The notes under the pieces: model-generated
Databases searched by the model: none
The model's input: only the letters and a program-made list of their open reading frames with translations
What the model was told of the DNA's origin: nothing
DNA from: a beta proteobacterium AAP99
GTDB taxonomy: Bacteria; Pseudomonadota; Gammaproteobacteria; Burkholderiales; Burkholderiaceae_C
DNA length: 64,000 nt
Assembly: GCA_001295775.1 (NCBI GenBank)
Contig: LJIA01000007.1
Span: forward strand, 61,001-125,000
Direction: 5' to 3'
In this document: in pieces, positions 1-7,400 of the stretch
How positions within the stretch are numbered: position 1 is the first letter of the stretch
Layout of the letters: each line of letters opens with the position of its first letter
Translations under genes and position numbers: made by a program

Positions 1-814
1 CCTGCAGCGTCATCGGCTCGGCGCCGTCCTCGGCCACGTTCAGCCAGCGGGTCTGGATGATGCGCCGGCTGCGGTCGTCGAGCTTGGCCATCGCTGCTTC
101 GATGCCGGAGGACGACATGGCATCGCGCTCCTTCATCTCCATCACGCGGGTGGGCTCGGTGCGGTTGTCTTCCAGGTAGGCGATGGGGGCGAAGGCGAGT
201 GCGTCCTCGCCGTCGTCCGGGTTGCCTTCGAGCGCGATGTCGCCGCCGGAGAAGCGCGTTTCCATCTCGCGCACTTCCTCGGGCTTGACCTCGAGCGTGT
301 CGGCAATGCGCTGCACGGCGGCGGAATCCAGCGTGCCGGCGTCGCCCTTCATGCTGCGCAGGTTGAAGAACAGCTTGCGCTGGCTCTTGGTGGTGGCCAC
401 CTTGACCATGCGCCAGTTCTTCAGGATGTATTCGTGGATCTCGGCCTTGATCCAGGCCAGCGCAAAGCTGACCAGGCGCACGCCGCGGTCCGGATCGAAG
501 CGCTTGACCGCCTTCATCAGGCCGATGTTGCCTTCCTGGATCAGGTCGGCATGCGGCAGGCCGTAGCCAAGGTAGTTGCGCGCGACGCTCACCACGAGGC
601 GCAGGTGCGACATCACGAGCTTCCCGGCGGCCTCGACCGACTCACGGTCGCGCAGGTCACGGGCGAGCTGCTGCTCTTCCTCGTGCGTGAGCAGGGGAAT
701 GCGATTGACGGCGGAGATGTAGGCGTCGATGTTGCCCAGTGCGGGCAGGCGAGACATCGAGACCATCAGGCTCTGACCGCTCGAGAACGGGCTCAGGGCA
801 AGCAATTGAGTCAT
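1..814 (-). CDS. rpoH: RNA polymerase heat-shock sigma factor RpoH (sigma-32), 3' end cut by window edge
   Basis: RpoH directs RNA polymerase to heat-shock promoters. The 271 visible codons begin MTQLLALSPF and contain the sigma-70 region 2 core (LIQEGNIGLMKAVKRFD, then VRLVSFALAWIKAEIHEYILKNW). They also contain the RpoH-specific box QRKLFFNLR, which separates sigma-32 from other group 3 sigma factors. The last visible residues (LDDRSRRIIQTRWL) are the start of region 4, so roughly 30-50 residues lie beyond base 1. The ATG at 812-814 is preceded on the minus strand by a good Shine-Dalgarno (GAAAGG, about 823-829). A perfect CIRCE inverted repeat sits upstream, which suggests HrcA repression. 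The family identification is secure; the regulation is inferred from the operator. Confidence 0.97.
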   Translation of the reverse strand, partial: MTQLLALSPFSSGQSLMVSMSRLPALGNIDAYISAVNRIPLLTHEEEQQLARDLRDRESVEAAGKLVMSHLRLVVSVARNYLGYGLPHADLIQEGNIGLMKAVKRFDPDRGVRLVSFALAWIKAEIHEYILKNWRMVKVATTKSQRKLFFNLRSMKGDAGTLDSAAVQRIADTLEVKPEEVREMETRFSGGDIALEGNPDDGEDALAFAPIAYLEDNRTEPTRVMEMKERDAMSSSGIEAAMAKLDDRSRRIIQTRWLNVAEDGAEPMTLQ

Positions 815-847
815 TTGTCTTACCTTTCAAGGAATACGACTTGTTGG

Positions 848-874
848 TTAGCACTCTATGCCGGTGAGTGCTAA
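848..874 (-). promoter_or_regulatory. CIRCE operator (HrcA binding site) in the rpoH promoter
   Basis: The sequence reads TTAGCACTC, nine bases, GAGTGCTAA, which matches the published CIRCE consensus with the exact 9-bp spacer. A -35-like TTGACT lies on the minus strand at 881-886, six bases upstream of the element, so bound HrcA would cover the promoter core. The element ends 34 bp before the rpoH ATG. No hrcA, groESL or dnaKJ gene is in the window, so the repressor must be encoded elsewhere. Confidence 0.93.
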
Positions 875-1068
875 ATGTCCAGTCAAGTTCCCTGATGGAC
901 GACATAGCCCCGGTTTATTCGGATGGAGCACCGGCCGAGTCTCGACATCTTGGGGAGAATTGCTGAATTCGCATGTTGTCTGACAGGCAGTGAGGCCGGA
1001 GACTGCGGGTTTGCCCCTGCCTCGCGTTCCGGCTCACGCCTGCGCCATGGCGTTCAGGTGGATGTTCC

Positions 1069-1722
1069 ATGAGTCAGAAGTCCCTGTCCCCCGATGATCT
1101 GCGCAGCGTCTTCGAGCGCTGCACACGCTCCGTGTCGCGTCGCATGGTCGGCCTGCCGGCCTTTGGCCCCCTGCTGCGCGAGGATCTGCTCGGTGACCCG
1201 CTGGTGCTGGCCACCATCCCGGGCGAGCCGGGCCGCGCGATCGGCGATGCCGAGCGCTACGTGATCGAGAACGTCGCCCTGCAACTGCACGACATGACCA
1301 CGCGCAGCTGGACGGACGCCGTGGGTGGCGCCGCGGCCGCACCGACCCCCGGTGCGCTGACGCTGATGGAGGAGACTGTGGCGCCCGTCAGCCACGAGGA
1401 GTGCCACCAGCTGGCCGCGGACATCGAGCGCATCTCCGGCGGGATGAGCCACAGCCTGGCTCGCATGTACGCCGACGTGCTCGCAGCGGCGCAATGCACG
1501 CCGCGCGGCGACGCTGCAGCCGTCTGCCCCTTCACGGCCCGCGCCATCCTGAGCGCAGTGGGCGTGGCCTGGAGCAAGGCCATGCCGCAGGGTGCGGGGC
1601 TGGCGATGGTGCTGCAGCACTGGAAGCCCTGGCTGGCGCCGCGCATCATCGACGCGCAGCGCCGGGTGGAGCAGCGCCTGGTCAGCTGCCTGGTGACGGC
1701 CGCGGAGACCGACAGCGCCTGA
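1069..1722 (+). CDS. Conserved hypothetical protein, possibly DUF1631-like
   Basis: This predicts a 217-residue soluble protein with no signal peptide or membrane segment. The region from about residue 97 (TLMEETVAPVSHEECHQLAADIER) to the C-terminus (WKPWLAPRIIDAQRRVEQRLV) has the helical pattern of DUF1631 proteins: a LxLVEE-type start, a central 'CPFTARAILSAV' resembling their 'NPLGPxxLCxAF', and a final segment resembling 'LFDRHVLxxLxxLYxxLNxxL'. This is a pattern resemblance from memory and is weak. DUF1631 proteins are usually several times longer, so at best this is a short relative. The gene stands alone, head-to-head with rpoH, with the CIRCE-bearing intergenic region between them. 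No function can be assigned. Confidence 0.6.
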   Translation: MSQKSLSPDDLRSVFERCTRSVSRRMVGLPAFGPLLREDLLGDPLVLATIPGEPGRAIGDAERYVIENVALQLHDMTTRSWTDAVGGAAAAPTPGALTLMEETVAPVSHEECHQLAADIERISGGMSHSLARMYADVLAAAQCTPRGDAAAVCPFTARAILSAVGVAWSKAMPQGAGLAMVLQHWKPWLAPRIIDAQRRVEQRLVSCLVTAAETDSA

Positions 1723-2040
1723 GCGCATCACTGGCTGGCAAAAACGGCCAGATTTTTCGATCAAAACATGCGAAATGGACTGGAACGGCTTTCCGCTTGT
1801 TCCATGTGCCTCTTGAGAGGATTCCGCGCTGTAAATTTGCCGTAAACATTGTTTTCGGCACATTTGGTGCGTCAGTATCGGCCAAATGCATGGTCGGTCG
1901 GGCCCCGAGAGCCTCGTGCTGACACATTGAGGGCGCAACCGGCCATTGGCGCCCCCGGTCACGCGATTGGCGCCACGCGTCAAGCCGCGTGGGCGTGATC
2001 CGCGAAGAATGGATTCCAGACCCCACTGGAGCCTCTTCGC
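1723..2040. other. 318-bp intergenic region, no gene seen
   Basis: The stretch is less GC-rich than its neighbours between about 1735 and 1895, with A/T runs such as AAAAACGG and GATTTTTCGATC. Open frames crossing it are continuations of shadow frames and show no recognisable protein. It probably carries the promoter of the gene at 2041, but I see no convincing -35/-10 pair and no terminator hairpin. Confidence 0.5.
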
Positions 2041-2520
2041 ATGAGCCACGCCGCCCTGACCCACGAGCAATGCCACACCTACTTGCGCGCCTGGCAGAGC
2101 CGCGCGGACCAGGTGTGGGATCAAGAGATTCAAGGCTGGATGCTCAGACGCCGCATGCCGGCCGGCGCCGTGGCCGAGTTCACGCGCTGGCTGGACATGA
2201 CCTGGCTGTCGGGGCCCCACGGCTATCGCCTGGGCCGCATTCTCATGACGCGGCTGATGCGCCATGTGGACGTGCACCCGCAGATCGAACCGCTGCTCGC
2301 GCTGTACGCCGGCGTCTGCGAACTGGCGGCGATCCCCCTGCTGGAACGTGAACTGGATGGTGCCTGTGCGGCCTTGGCGCGTGCCCTGCAGGCCATGCGC
2401 TGGCCGCTTGCGCTGCATGACGTGCGCGATCCCGCGCGACTGGCAGCGCGGCAGAGCCTTCAGCCCGTGACGGCGGTGCTGCGGGCGCTGCTTGTGCCGA
2501 ACTTGGGGGCAGCCGCTTGA
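2041..2520 (+). CDS. Hypothetical protein, 159 aa
   Basis: The product is a leucine- and arginine-rich, helical, soluble protein starting MSHAALTHEQCHTYLRAW and ending RALLVPNLGAAA. I do not recognise a domain and see no signal peptide or membrane helix. Codon use matches the GC-rich surroundings, with most third positions G or C, which supports real coding. Its stop overlaps the TTG start of the next gene in the four bases TTGA, so the two are probably co-translated and may act together. Confidence 0.6.
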   Translation: MSHAALTHEQCHTYLRAWQSRADQVWDQEIQGWMLRRRMPAGAVAEFTRWLDMTWLSGPHGYRLGRILMTRLMRHVDVHPQIEPLLALYAGVCELAAIPLLERELDGACAALARALQAMRWPLALHDVRDPARLAARQSLQPVTAVLRALLVPNLGAAA

Positions 2521-3074
2521 ACGCGCGGCACGTTCGAGCGGGTGCGCTCTGGCGCGTTGCCGCATGGCTGCTTGGCGCGATCGGGGTGGCCACCCTTGTG
2601 GCGGGCACCGTGCTGGCGGCCACGGCGCTGGGCGGACCGACCGTCGGCCTGGCGCGGGTGTCCTTTGGCTGGATTGCGGCGGCGGTGGTGCTTCTGGTGG
2701 CGGGCGCTCTGGCCGGCCGCATGAACGCTGCGAATGGTGCCGCGAGTGGTTCCGCGAGTGGTTCCGCGAGTGGTTCCGGGAGTGGTTCCGCGAGTGGTTC
2801 CGCGAGTGGTTCCGCGAGTGGCGCCGCGCCGCAGCTGCAGCACGCCCCGGCCGGCGAGGGCGCTGCGCTCGACATGAGCGAGCTCAGCCTGCGTGCGCGC
2901 GAGCTTGCTTCGGCGGGGCTGATCACGATCGAGGACGCCGACGCGCTGCTGAGCCTGGTGCGCCAGCGCCTGATCACGGTGCAGGCCGCAGAGCACTTTC
3001 TGGAGGTCACCGAGCAGGAGGCACAGCGCGCACGCCGCGGGGCGAATGCGGCCGTGCGGACCTGGGCGGACTGA
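2517..3074 (+). CDS. Hypothetical two-helix membrane protein with a Ser/Gly/Ala tandem-repeat linker
   Basis: This 185-residue product has two predicted membrane helices (about residues 12-36 and 48-68). A low-complexity linker of about 28 residues follows, made of repeated Gly-Ser-Ala-Ser units and encoded by a 12-bp tandem repeat (2736-2819). A charged helical C-terminal domain comes last, in which 'LITIEDADALLSLV' and 'LITVQAAEHFLEV' look like an internal duplication. The TTG start at 2517 overlaps the upstream stop. The layout suggests a small membrane anchor presenting a cytoplasmic helical domain on a flexible, length-variable tether. I recognise no family. Confidence 0.55.
   Translation: MNARHVRAGALWRVAAWLLGAIGVATLVAGTVLAATALGGPTVGLARVSFGWIAAAVVLLVAGALAGRMNAANGAASGSASGSASGSGSGSASGSASGSASGAAPQLQHAPAGEGAALDMSELSLRARELASAGLITIEDADALLSLVRQRLITVQAAEHFLEVTEQEAQRARRGANAAVRTWAD
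2736..2819 (+). repeat. 12-bp tandem repeat, seven units, in frame
   Basis: Seven consecutive 12-base units of the form GGTTCCGCGAGT lie inside the gene at 2517-3074. The first unit reads GGTGCC and the fourth GGTTCCGGGAGT. The unit length is a multiple of three, so gain or loss of a copy changes only the length of the Ser/Gly/Ala linker. An eighth, degenerate unit begins at 2820. Confidence 0.95.
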
Positions 3075-3161
3075 GCACGCGGCCCAGCCGCGCCGGTTTC
3101 GGCTCGGCATGAAGGGCTGCATGCGCGCAGCGGCGATACTCGCCGCGACCCGCCTGCCGCC

Positions 3162-4214
3162 ATGCCTGCCCCCACGTTTCTTGCCTCCTTCGGACTCATC
3201 GGCCTGCGCCTCATCGAGGCGCATGGGGTGCGCTCGGAGGAGTTTCTGGCAAACCTGGGCATCCGCGTGCTTGGCGATACGCACCGGCGCCTGCCCAGCA
3301 ATGCGCTTGACCAAGCCTTCGCCGAAGCGGCGCGGCGCATCCAGGACCCCACCTTCGCGCTGCAGGCCGGAGCGCACTGGCATCCCTCCGATCTGGGCGT
3401 GCTCGGGCATGCGTGGCTGACCAGCGAGTCGCTGCATGCCGCGCTCGCGCGCATGAGCCGCTATGCGAAGCTGATCGGCCAGCGCATGAGCGCCCGCTGC
3501 GAAACCTCGCGCAGCGACTTGCGCTTCGTCTACGACTCCGGGCGCGGATCGACGCCGATCGCCGATCTGATGGCCGACTTCGATCTCTCGCTCGTGCTGT
3601 CCATGTGCCGCATGAATGCCGGCCCGTCGCTGCGGCCGCTGCGCGTCGATCTGCGGCGTGCGTCGCCCCCGTCAGCGCTGCCCTGGGAGCGCGCCTTCGA
3701 GGCGCCGGTCCGGTTCGGGGCGCGCGAGAACAGCCTGCTGTTTGCGCGTGCCGATGCCGAGCGCACGCTGCCCACCGCCCATGCGGAGCTGGCCGAGACG
3801 CTCGACCAGATCCTGGTGCAGCAGCTCGCCTCCCTGGGCGAGGGCGATCTGCAGTCCCGATGCCGCGCATGGATCCTGCAGCACCTGAGCGATGGCGACC
3901 CGTCGGATGAGGACCTTGCCGCGCATCTGGCCATGAGTTCACGCACCCTGCATCGGCGCCTGCAGGCCGAGGGCCTGAGCTTCAGCCGCCTGCTCGACGA
4001 TACGCGGCGCGATCTGGCGCAGCGCTATCTGCGCGAGTCAGGGCGTACCGTCACCGACGTGACCTTTCTGCTGGGCTTTTCGGAGCAGAGCGCCTTTTCC
4101 CGAGCCTTCAAGCGCTGGACGGGCGTGGCGCCCAGCGAGTTCCGGGCGCGCAGCCAGAGCGCTTCGGCCGTCAGCCCGGACGATCCCGCGCTGGACACAG
4201 AGGCGCTGCACTAG
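3162..4214 (+). CDS. AraC-family transcriptional regulator with arabinose-binding-type N-terminal domain
   Basis: This is a DNA-binding regulator of 350 residues, the usual length for the OruR/ArgR-like branch of AraC proteins. Residues about 10-190 resemble the N-terminal sensor domain (LRLIEAHGVRSEEFLANLGI, later HPSDLGVLGHAWLTSESLHAAL). The C-terminal double helix-turn-helix spans about 235-330, with SSRTLHRRLQAEGLSFSRLLDD and the hallmark second helix region TFLLGFSEQSAFSRAFKRWTGVAPSEFR. The ATG at 3162 follows a short gap after the preceding gene. It converges on the REC-HPt gene at 4396. The inducer and targets are unknown; members of this branch often control amino-acid or fatty-acid catabolism. 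Confidence 0.88.
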   Translation: MPAPTFLASFGLIGLRLIEAHGVRSEEFLANLGIRVLGDTHRRLPSNALDQAFAEAARRIQDPTFALQAGAHWHPSDLGVLGHAWLTSESLHAALARMSRYAKLIGQRMSARCETSRSDLRFVYDSGRGSTPIADLMADFDLSLVLSMCRMNAGPSLRPLRVDLRRASPPSALPWERAFEAPVRFGARENSLLFARADAERTLPTAHAELAETLDQILVQQLASLGEGDLQSRCRAWILQHLSDGDPSDEDLAAHLAMSSRTLHRRLQAEGLSFSRLLDDTRRDLAQRYLRESGRTVTDVTFLLGFSEQSAFSRAFKRWTGVAPSEFRARSQSASAVSPDDPALDTEALH

Positions 4215-4395
4215 CGCATGGTGCCGTGTGTCGATCAAAAAAGATGCTTAATCGGACATGAAAATGTGACAAAAAAAGCATTTCCGCGCTGAGATGTCCT
4301 CCGCATGTCGGATGCGTCTTTCCAGTCGAATCATCAACTGGAAAGCAAATGAAAGTGCACTTTCGGCTTATGAATTCCAACAATTTCGGCCAAAT

Positions 4396-5157
4396 TCAAC
4401 GCTGAGCGTGCTGCCGAGCCAGTGCGGCCGACAGCGCGGCCCAGTCCGCACCCAGGGCGTCTTGGACGGCCGCGGGGCCGGTCTGTCCGGCATCGATCAG
4501 CGCGCGGGCGCCCGCCTCGAGCTGCGCGGCGCAGGTGCTGGCGGCTGGGTCACCCAGCATGCGCAGCACGGTCTTCAGGCTGTGCGCCAGGCGCTCCAGC
4601 GCGGCCGCGTCGCCCTGCTGCAGGGCGGCGGCGCCATCACGCTGGTCGGTGGGAAAGCGCGCGCGGGTGCTTGCCGCGAAGGCCTCGAACAGCGCACGGT
4701 TGCCGCCGAAGTGCGCCTGCACCGGATCGCCGTCCGTGCCGGGCGGCGCGGGCGCCGCAGCAGCGACCGATGCGGTGACTGCGCTCAGCGCAGCCGCCAC
4801 GCAGGCCTCGATCTCCGCCACTGACGCCGGCTTGCGCAGGATGCGCCAGACACCGGCGCGCTCGATTGCCTGGGCGGTCTGCCGGCTTGTGTCGGCGCTG
4901 AAGATGACCACGCGCACCGGCGCATCCGCGAGCCCTTGCGGCAGCGCGCGAACCTGCTCGACGAGCCACAACCCGTGCTCGCCCGGCAGCATCAGGTCCG
5001 TGATCAGCAGGTCGGGCCGCTGCGCGTGAAACGCGGCCAGCGCCTCGCGCGCCGAGCGGGCGCATTGCAAGGCCACCGGCAGGTCGGCACAGACCATCTC
5101 GAAGAAGCGCCGCACGCTCGCGTCGTCTTCCACCAGCAGGACGCGCAAGTTGCTCAT
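4396..5157 (-). CDS. Response regulator with REC receiver and C-terminal HPt domain
   Basis: The 253-residue protein has a receiver domain at 3-120 with acidic residues D11/D12, phospho-acceptor D54 (LLITDLMLPGE), S87 and K109 (LRKP). An alanine/proline linker follows, then a histidine phosphotransfer domain at about 145-250. The motif LAHSLKTVLRMLG in that domain gives the acceptor His192. A protein that both receives and passes on phosphate without a kinase core fits a phosphorelay intermediate. It lies eight bases downstream of the HTH-REC gene on the same strand, and the pair diverges from the sensory operon at 5948. Either kinase of that operon could be the phosphodonor; this is inference. 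Confidence 0.88.
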   Translation of the reverse strand: MSNLRVLLVEDDASVRRFFEMVCADLPVALQCARSAREALAAFHAQRPDLLITDLMLPGEHGLWLVEQVRALPQGLADAPVRVVIFSADTSRQTAQAIERAGVWRILRKPASVAEIEACVAAALSAVTASVAAAAPAPPGTDGDPVQAHFGGNRALFEAFAASTRARFPTDQRDGAAALQQGDAAALERLAHSLKTVLRMLGDPAASTCAAQLEAGARALIDAGQTGPAAVQDALGADWAALSAALARQHAQR

Positions 5158-5165
5158 GGCCGTGC

Positions 5166-5774
5166 TCAGGCCGCGGGGGCCAGCGCCTCCTGCAGGCGCA
5201 GGGGCAGATCCGTCACCAGGCGGTCCTTGCGCACGATCGGTACGCCTGCCAGCGCAAAGGCATAGCGCTCCAGTTCCGTGTCCGACAGGGACGTCACCAC
5301 GACGAGTCGGGCGCGGGCCAGCGCGGGGTTGGCGCGCAGGCTGGCGACAAGCGCCGCGCCATCAATGCCTGGCAGCAGGATGTCCACGATCAGGACGTCC
5401 GGGTCGAGCCGGCCGTACATCACCAGACCGGTCACACCATCGCCCGCCACCGACAGCTCGGCCTGCGGCAGCGCCTGGCGCACCACGAGCTGGATCAGGT
5501 TCTGGAAGTGGGCCGAGTCCTCGATCAGCAGCACCCGCGGGCCCTGTGCCGATTCGGCAGCGGGCACGGCCGGCGCCGTCGTGGCCGACGGCCCGCCCAG
5601 CCATCGCTCCACGGACGCCCGCGAGATGCGGCGGTGGCCGCCCGGCGTGCGCCAGGCCTGCAACTCGCCGCGATCCACCATCGCCTGCACCGAGCGCACC
5701 GCAAGCCCCAGGCGCTGCGCCGCTTCCACGGTGGTCAGCACGTCGGCGTCATTGAAGGGCGGCTGGATCGTCAT
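5166..5774 (-). CDS. MerR/excisionase-type HTH protein with C-terminal receiver domain
   Basis: The first 60 residues form a MerR-like (HTH_17/excisionase) DNA-binding motif: LTTVEAAQRLGLAVRSVQAMVDRGELQAWRTPGGHRRI. After a 20-residue linker comes a complete receiver domain (about 79-198) with E85/D86, phospho-acceptor D131 (LIVDILLPG), T161 and K183. The order is the reverse of most response regulators, which have REC first. The protein is 202 residues long and ends directly after REC. It is the probable transcriptional output of the phosphorelay encoded around it. It may control its own divergent promoter region (5775-5947), which is where I would look first for its operator. Confidence 0.88.
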   Translation of the reverse strand: MTIQPPFNDADVLTTVEAAQRLGLAVRSVQAMVDRGELQAWRTPGGHRRISRASVERWLGGPSATTAPAVPAAESAQGPRVLLIEDSAHFQNLIQLVVRQALPQAELSVAGDGVTGLVMYGRLDPDVLIVDILLPGIDGAALVASLRANPALARARLVVVTSLSDTELERYAFALAGVPIVRKDRLVTDLPLRLQEALAPAA

Positions 5775-5891
5775 GGCGCGATTTTGCCAGATGAATCCGC
5801 AAAAACACGAAATTTGCAGAAATGACGATCTGATTTAGCGCGATCGAGGGGGCGGTGCCTGCCGATAGAATCAATTCATGGCGTGTGCTGC

Positions 5892-5919
5892 TTGATTTAA
5901 TGCGAAATTCGTCTAAAGT
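5892..5919 (+). promoter_or_regulatory. Candidate sigma-70 promoter of the sensory operon
   Basis: TTGATT at 5892-5897 and TAAAGT at 5914-5919 are separated by 16 bases in an A/T-rich divergent intergenic region. A start near 5926 would give a leader of about 20 bases before the ATG at 5948. There is no obvious Shine-Dalgarno before that ATG. This is a visual match to the consensus only. Confidence 0.4.
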
Positions 5920-5947
5920 GTGACCAACAAATCGGCAAAATCAAACA

Positions 5948-6988
5948 ATGAAAACTCTCACCACCCTGTCCGAGCATCTGGAGCACGGCCTGATCTGGGC
6001 AGACACCGGACTCGCGAACCGCGAGATCCACCCCGGCACCGCCGACCCGGCGCAGCGCCAGGAGGATGGGCAGGGGGCCGCAGGCTCCATTCGCCGCGAG
6101 CTCGAAGCCGCGATGCCCTGCGCGGACCCGCAGGAGGCCCGTGCTGCGGCGCGAAGCGACGCACCCCCTGGCGGCCCCATGGCCGGCGGCGGACTGGAGA
6201 TGCTGCTGACGGCGATTCGCGCCGACCTGCTTGAACCCTGGAACACCCTCATGGCCGAGACCCGGCTCGCCAGCCGCACACAGCACCCTGCGCAGGCGCT
6301 GGACGATCTGCTGGCGCGGATGGAGGAGGTCGGCGGCACCCTGCACAAGCTGCTGGATCTGGCGCAGATCTGCAGCAGCCCGGCCCTGGTGACCCGCGAC
6401 CGCATGGACCTCTGGGACATGCTCCACGCGGTGTGGCAGGAGGTCGAACCGCTGGCGCTCGGCCGCGCCCTGACCGTGCGATTTGCGCGCTTCCCGGCCG
6501 ATGCAGAGGTGGCCGCGGTCTATGGCAGCGAGCCCTGGCTGCGGCGGGTGCTGATCGAGTGTCTGGAATCCGAGATCCGCGGCAGTGCCCACGGGGCGTG
6601 CATCGAGATCGAATACCACCAGCTGGGCGCGCGCGGCCTGATCGTGTTCCGAAACGCCTGCCTGCTTGCGCCGCCGCGCAAGCCGCTCACGACCATGGAT
6701 CTGCTCTTGCAGCCGGTACGCGCCCAGGCCGGCAGCGCCGAGCGGCTCAGCGCACGCGACCTGATCGGCCTGCGCCTGTGCAAGTCGATCGTCGATCAGC
6801 ACGGTGGCCAGCTGCGCCAGGAGCTTGACGGTGCGCAGCGCAGCTTCCTGATCGATCTGCCCACCGGCGCACCGGCGCAGACGGCCACCCCGGAACTCGA
6901 TCTGCTGCAGGCCCAGCAGTACGCCAAGGATCTGGCCGCGCTCGTGGCGCGTCGCAAGCGGCGCCGGCAGGCTGGCGCCGCGGCCTGA
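5948..6988 (+). CDS. Degenerate histidine-kinase homologue (predicted pseudokinase)
   Basis: The 346-residue protein can be laid along a HisKA-HATPase core, but the catalytic residues are gone. In the dimerisation helix the H-box HELRTP is replaced by ADLLEP, putting Ala92 at the histidine position. The N-box VLLNLLSNAI reads VLIECLESEI (Glu204 and Ser208 in place of both Asn). The G1 box DxGxG reads RNACL. The G2 region keeps one glycine of GTGLGL but still runs into IVDQHGG. The fold signature is therefore present while phosphotransfer and ATP-Mg binding should be lost. There is no membrane segment, and the C-terminus is basic (RRKRRRQ). As first gene of the operon it may act as a scaffold or allosteric partner of the downstream kinases or regulator. 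This is inference; a mis-assembled alignment is the main alternative. Confidence 0.7.
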   Translation: MKTLTTLSEHLEHGLIWADTGLANREIHPGTADPAQRQEDGQGAAGSIRRELEAAMPCADPQEARAAARSDAPPGGPMAGGGLEMLLTAIRADLLEPWNTLMAETRLASRTQHPAQALDDLLARMEEVGGTLHKLLDLAQICSSPALVTRDRMDLWDMLHAVWQEVEPLALGRALTVRFARFPADAEVAAVYGSEPWLRRVLIECLESEIRGSAHGACIEIEYHQLGARGLIVFRNACLLAPPRKPLTTMDLLLQPVRAQAGSAERLSARDLIGLRLCKSIVDQHGGQLRQELDGAQRSFLIDLPTGAPAQTATPELDLLQAQQYAKDLAALVARRKRRRQAGAAA

Positions 6989-7028
6989 TCACGTCGTCAG
7001 GCATCTCGCGCAAGCACTGGAGTACGCC

Positions 7029-7400
7029 ATGAAGAAAATCCTGATCGTCGAAGACCACGCAGACATCCGCAAGCTCATCAGCATGACGCTCGAGTTCGAG
7101 GACTACGAGATTCATGAGGCGCCGGACGGCGTCACCGGCCTGCTGATGGCGCAGACCGTACAGCCCGATCTGATCGTGATGGATGTGATGATGCCCGGCG
7201 AGCTGGACGGTCTGCAGGTCTGCAAGCACATCCGCAGCGACCCGCGGCTCGGTCACATTCCCGTCGTGCTGCTGACCGCGCGTGGTCAGGCCAGGGACCG
7301 CGAGACCGGTCTGGCCGCGGGCGCCACCCAGTATCTGGTCAAGCCCTTCAGTCCGCTGCAACTGATCGAGACGATCGAGCAGCTGCTGGTGGGTGCGTGA
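7029..7400 (+). CDS. Single-domain response regulator (CheY-like receiver)
   Basis: This 123-residue protein is a stand-alone receiver domain. It has the acidic pair in ILIVEDHADIRK, phospho-acceptor D52 in LIVMDVMMPGE, the conserved Thr in VVLLTARG and Lys in YLVKPFSPLQL. No output domain is present, so it would act by binding a partner. Its stop overlaps the ATG of the HD-GYP gene (TGATG). This tight coupling suggests it regulates that phosphodiesterase in trans or carries phosphate to the REC-HPt protein. A clear Shine-Dalgarno is not seen; the ATG at 7029 is chosen because it opens directly into the first beta strand. Confidence 0.93.
   Translation: MKKILIVEDHADIRKLISMTLEFEDYEIHEAPDGVTGLLMAQTVQPDLIVMDVMMPGELDGLQVCKHIRSDPRLGHIPVVLLTARGQARDRETGLAAGATQYLVKPFSPLQLIETIEQLLVGA

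Noticed and set aside
1054..2565. Minus-strand open frame of 503 codons
   Set aside because: It runs antisense across two better-supported rightward genes, is rich in Arg/His/Gln as expected of a GC-rich shadow frame, and shows no domain.
2736..2819. Possible CRISPR or iteron array
   Set aside because: The units are 12 bp without spacers and lie in frame inside a gene, so this is a simple tandem repeat.
2492..3112. Open frame encoding a repeated Glu-Trp-Phe-Arg tetrapeptide
   Set aside because: It is another frame of the 12-bp tandem repeat. The frame at 2517-3074 has plausible membrane helices and is coupled to the upstream gene.
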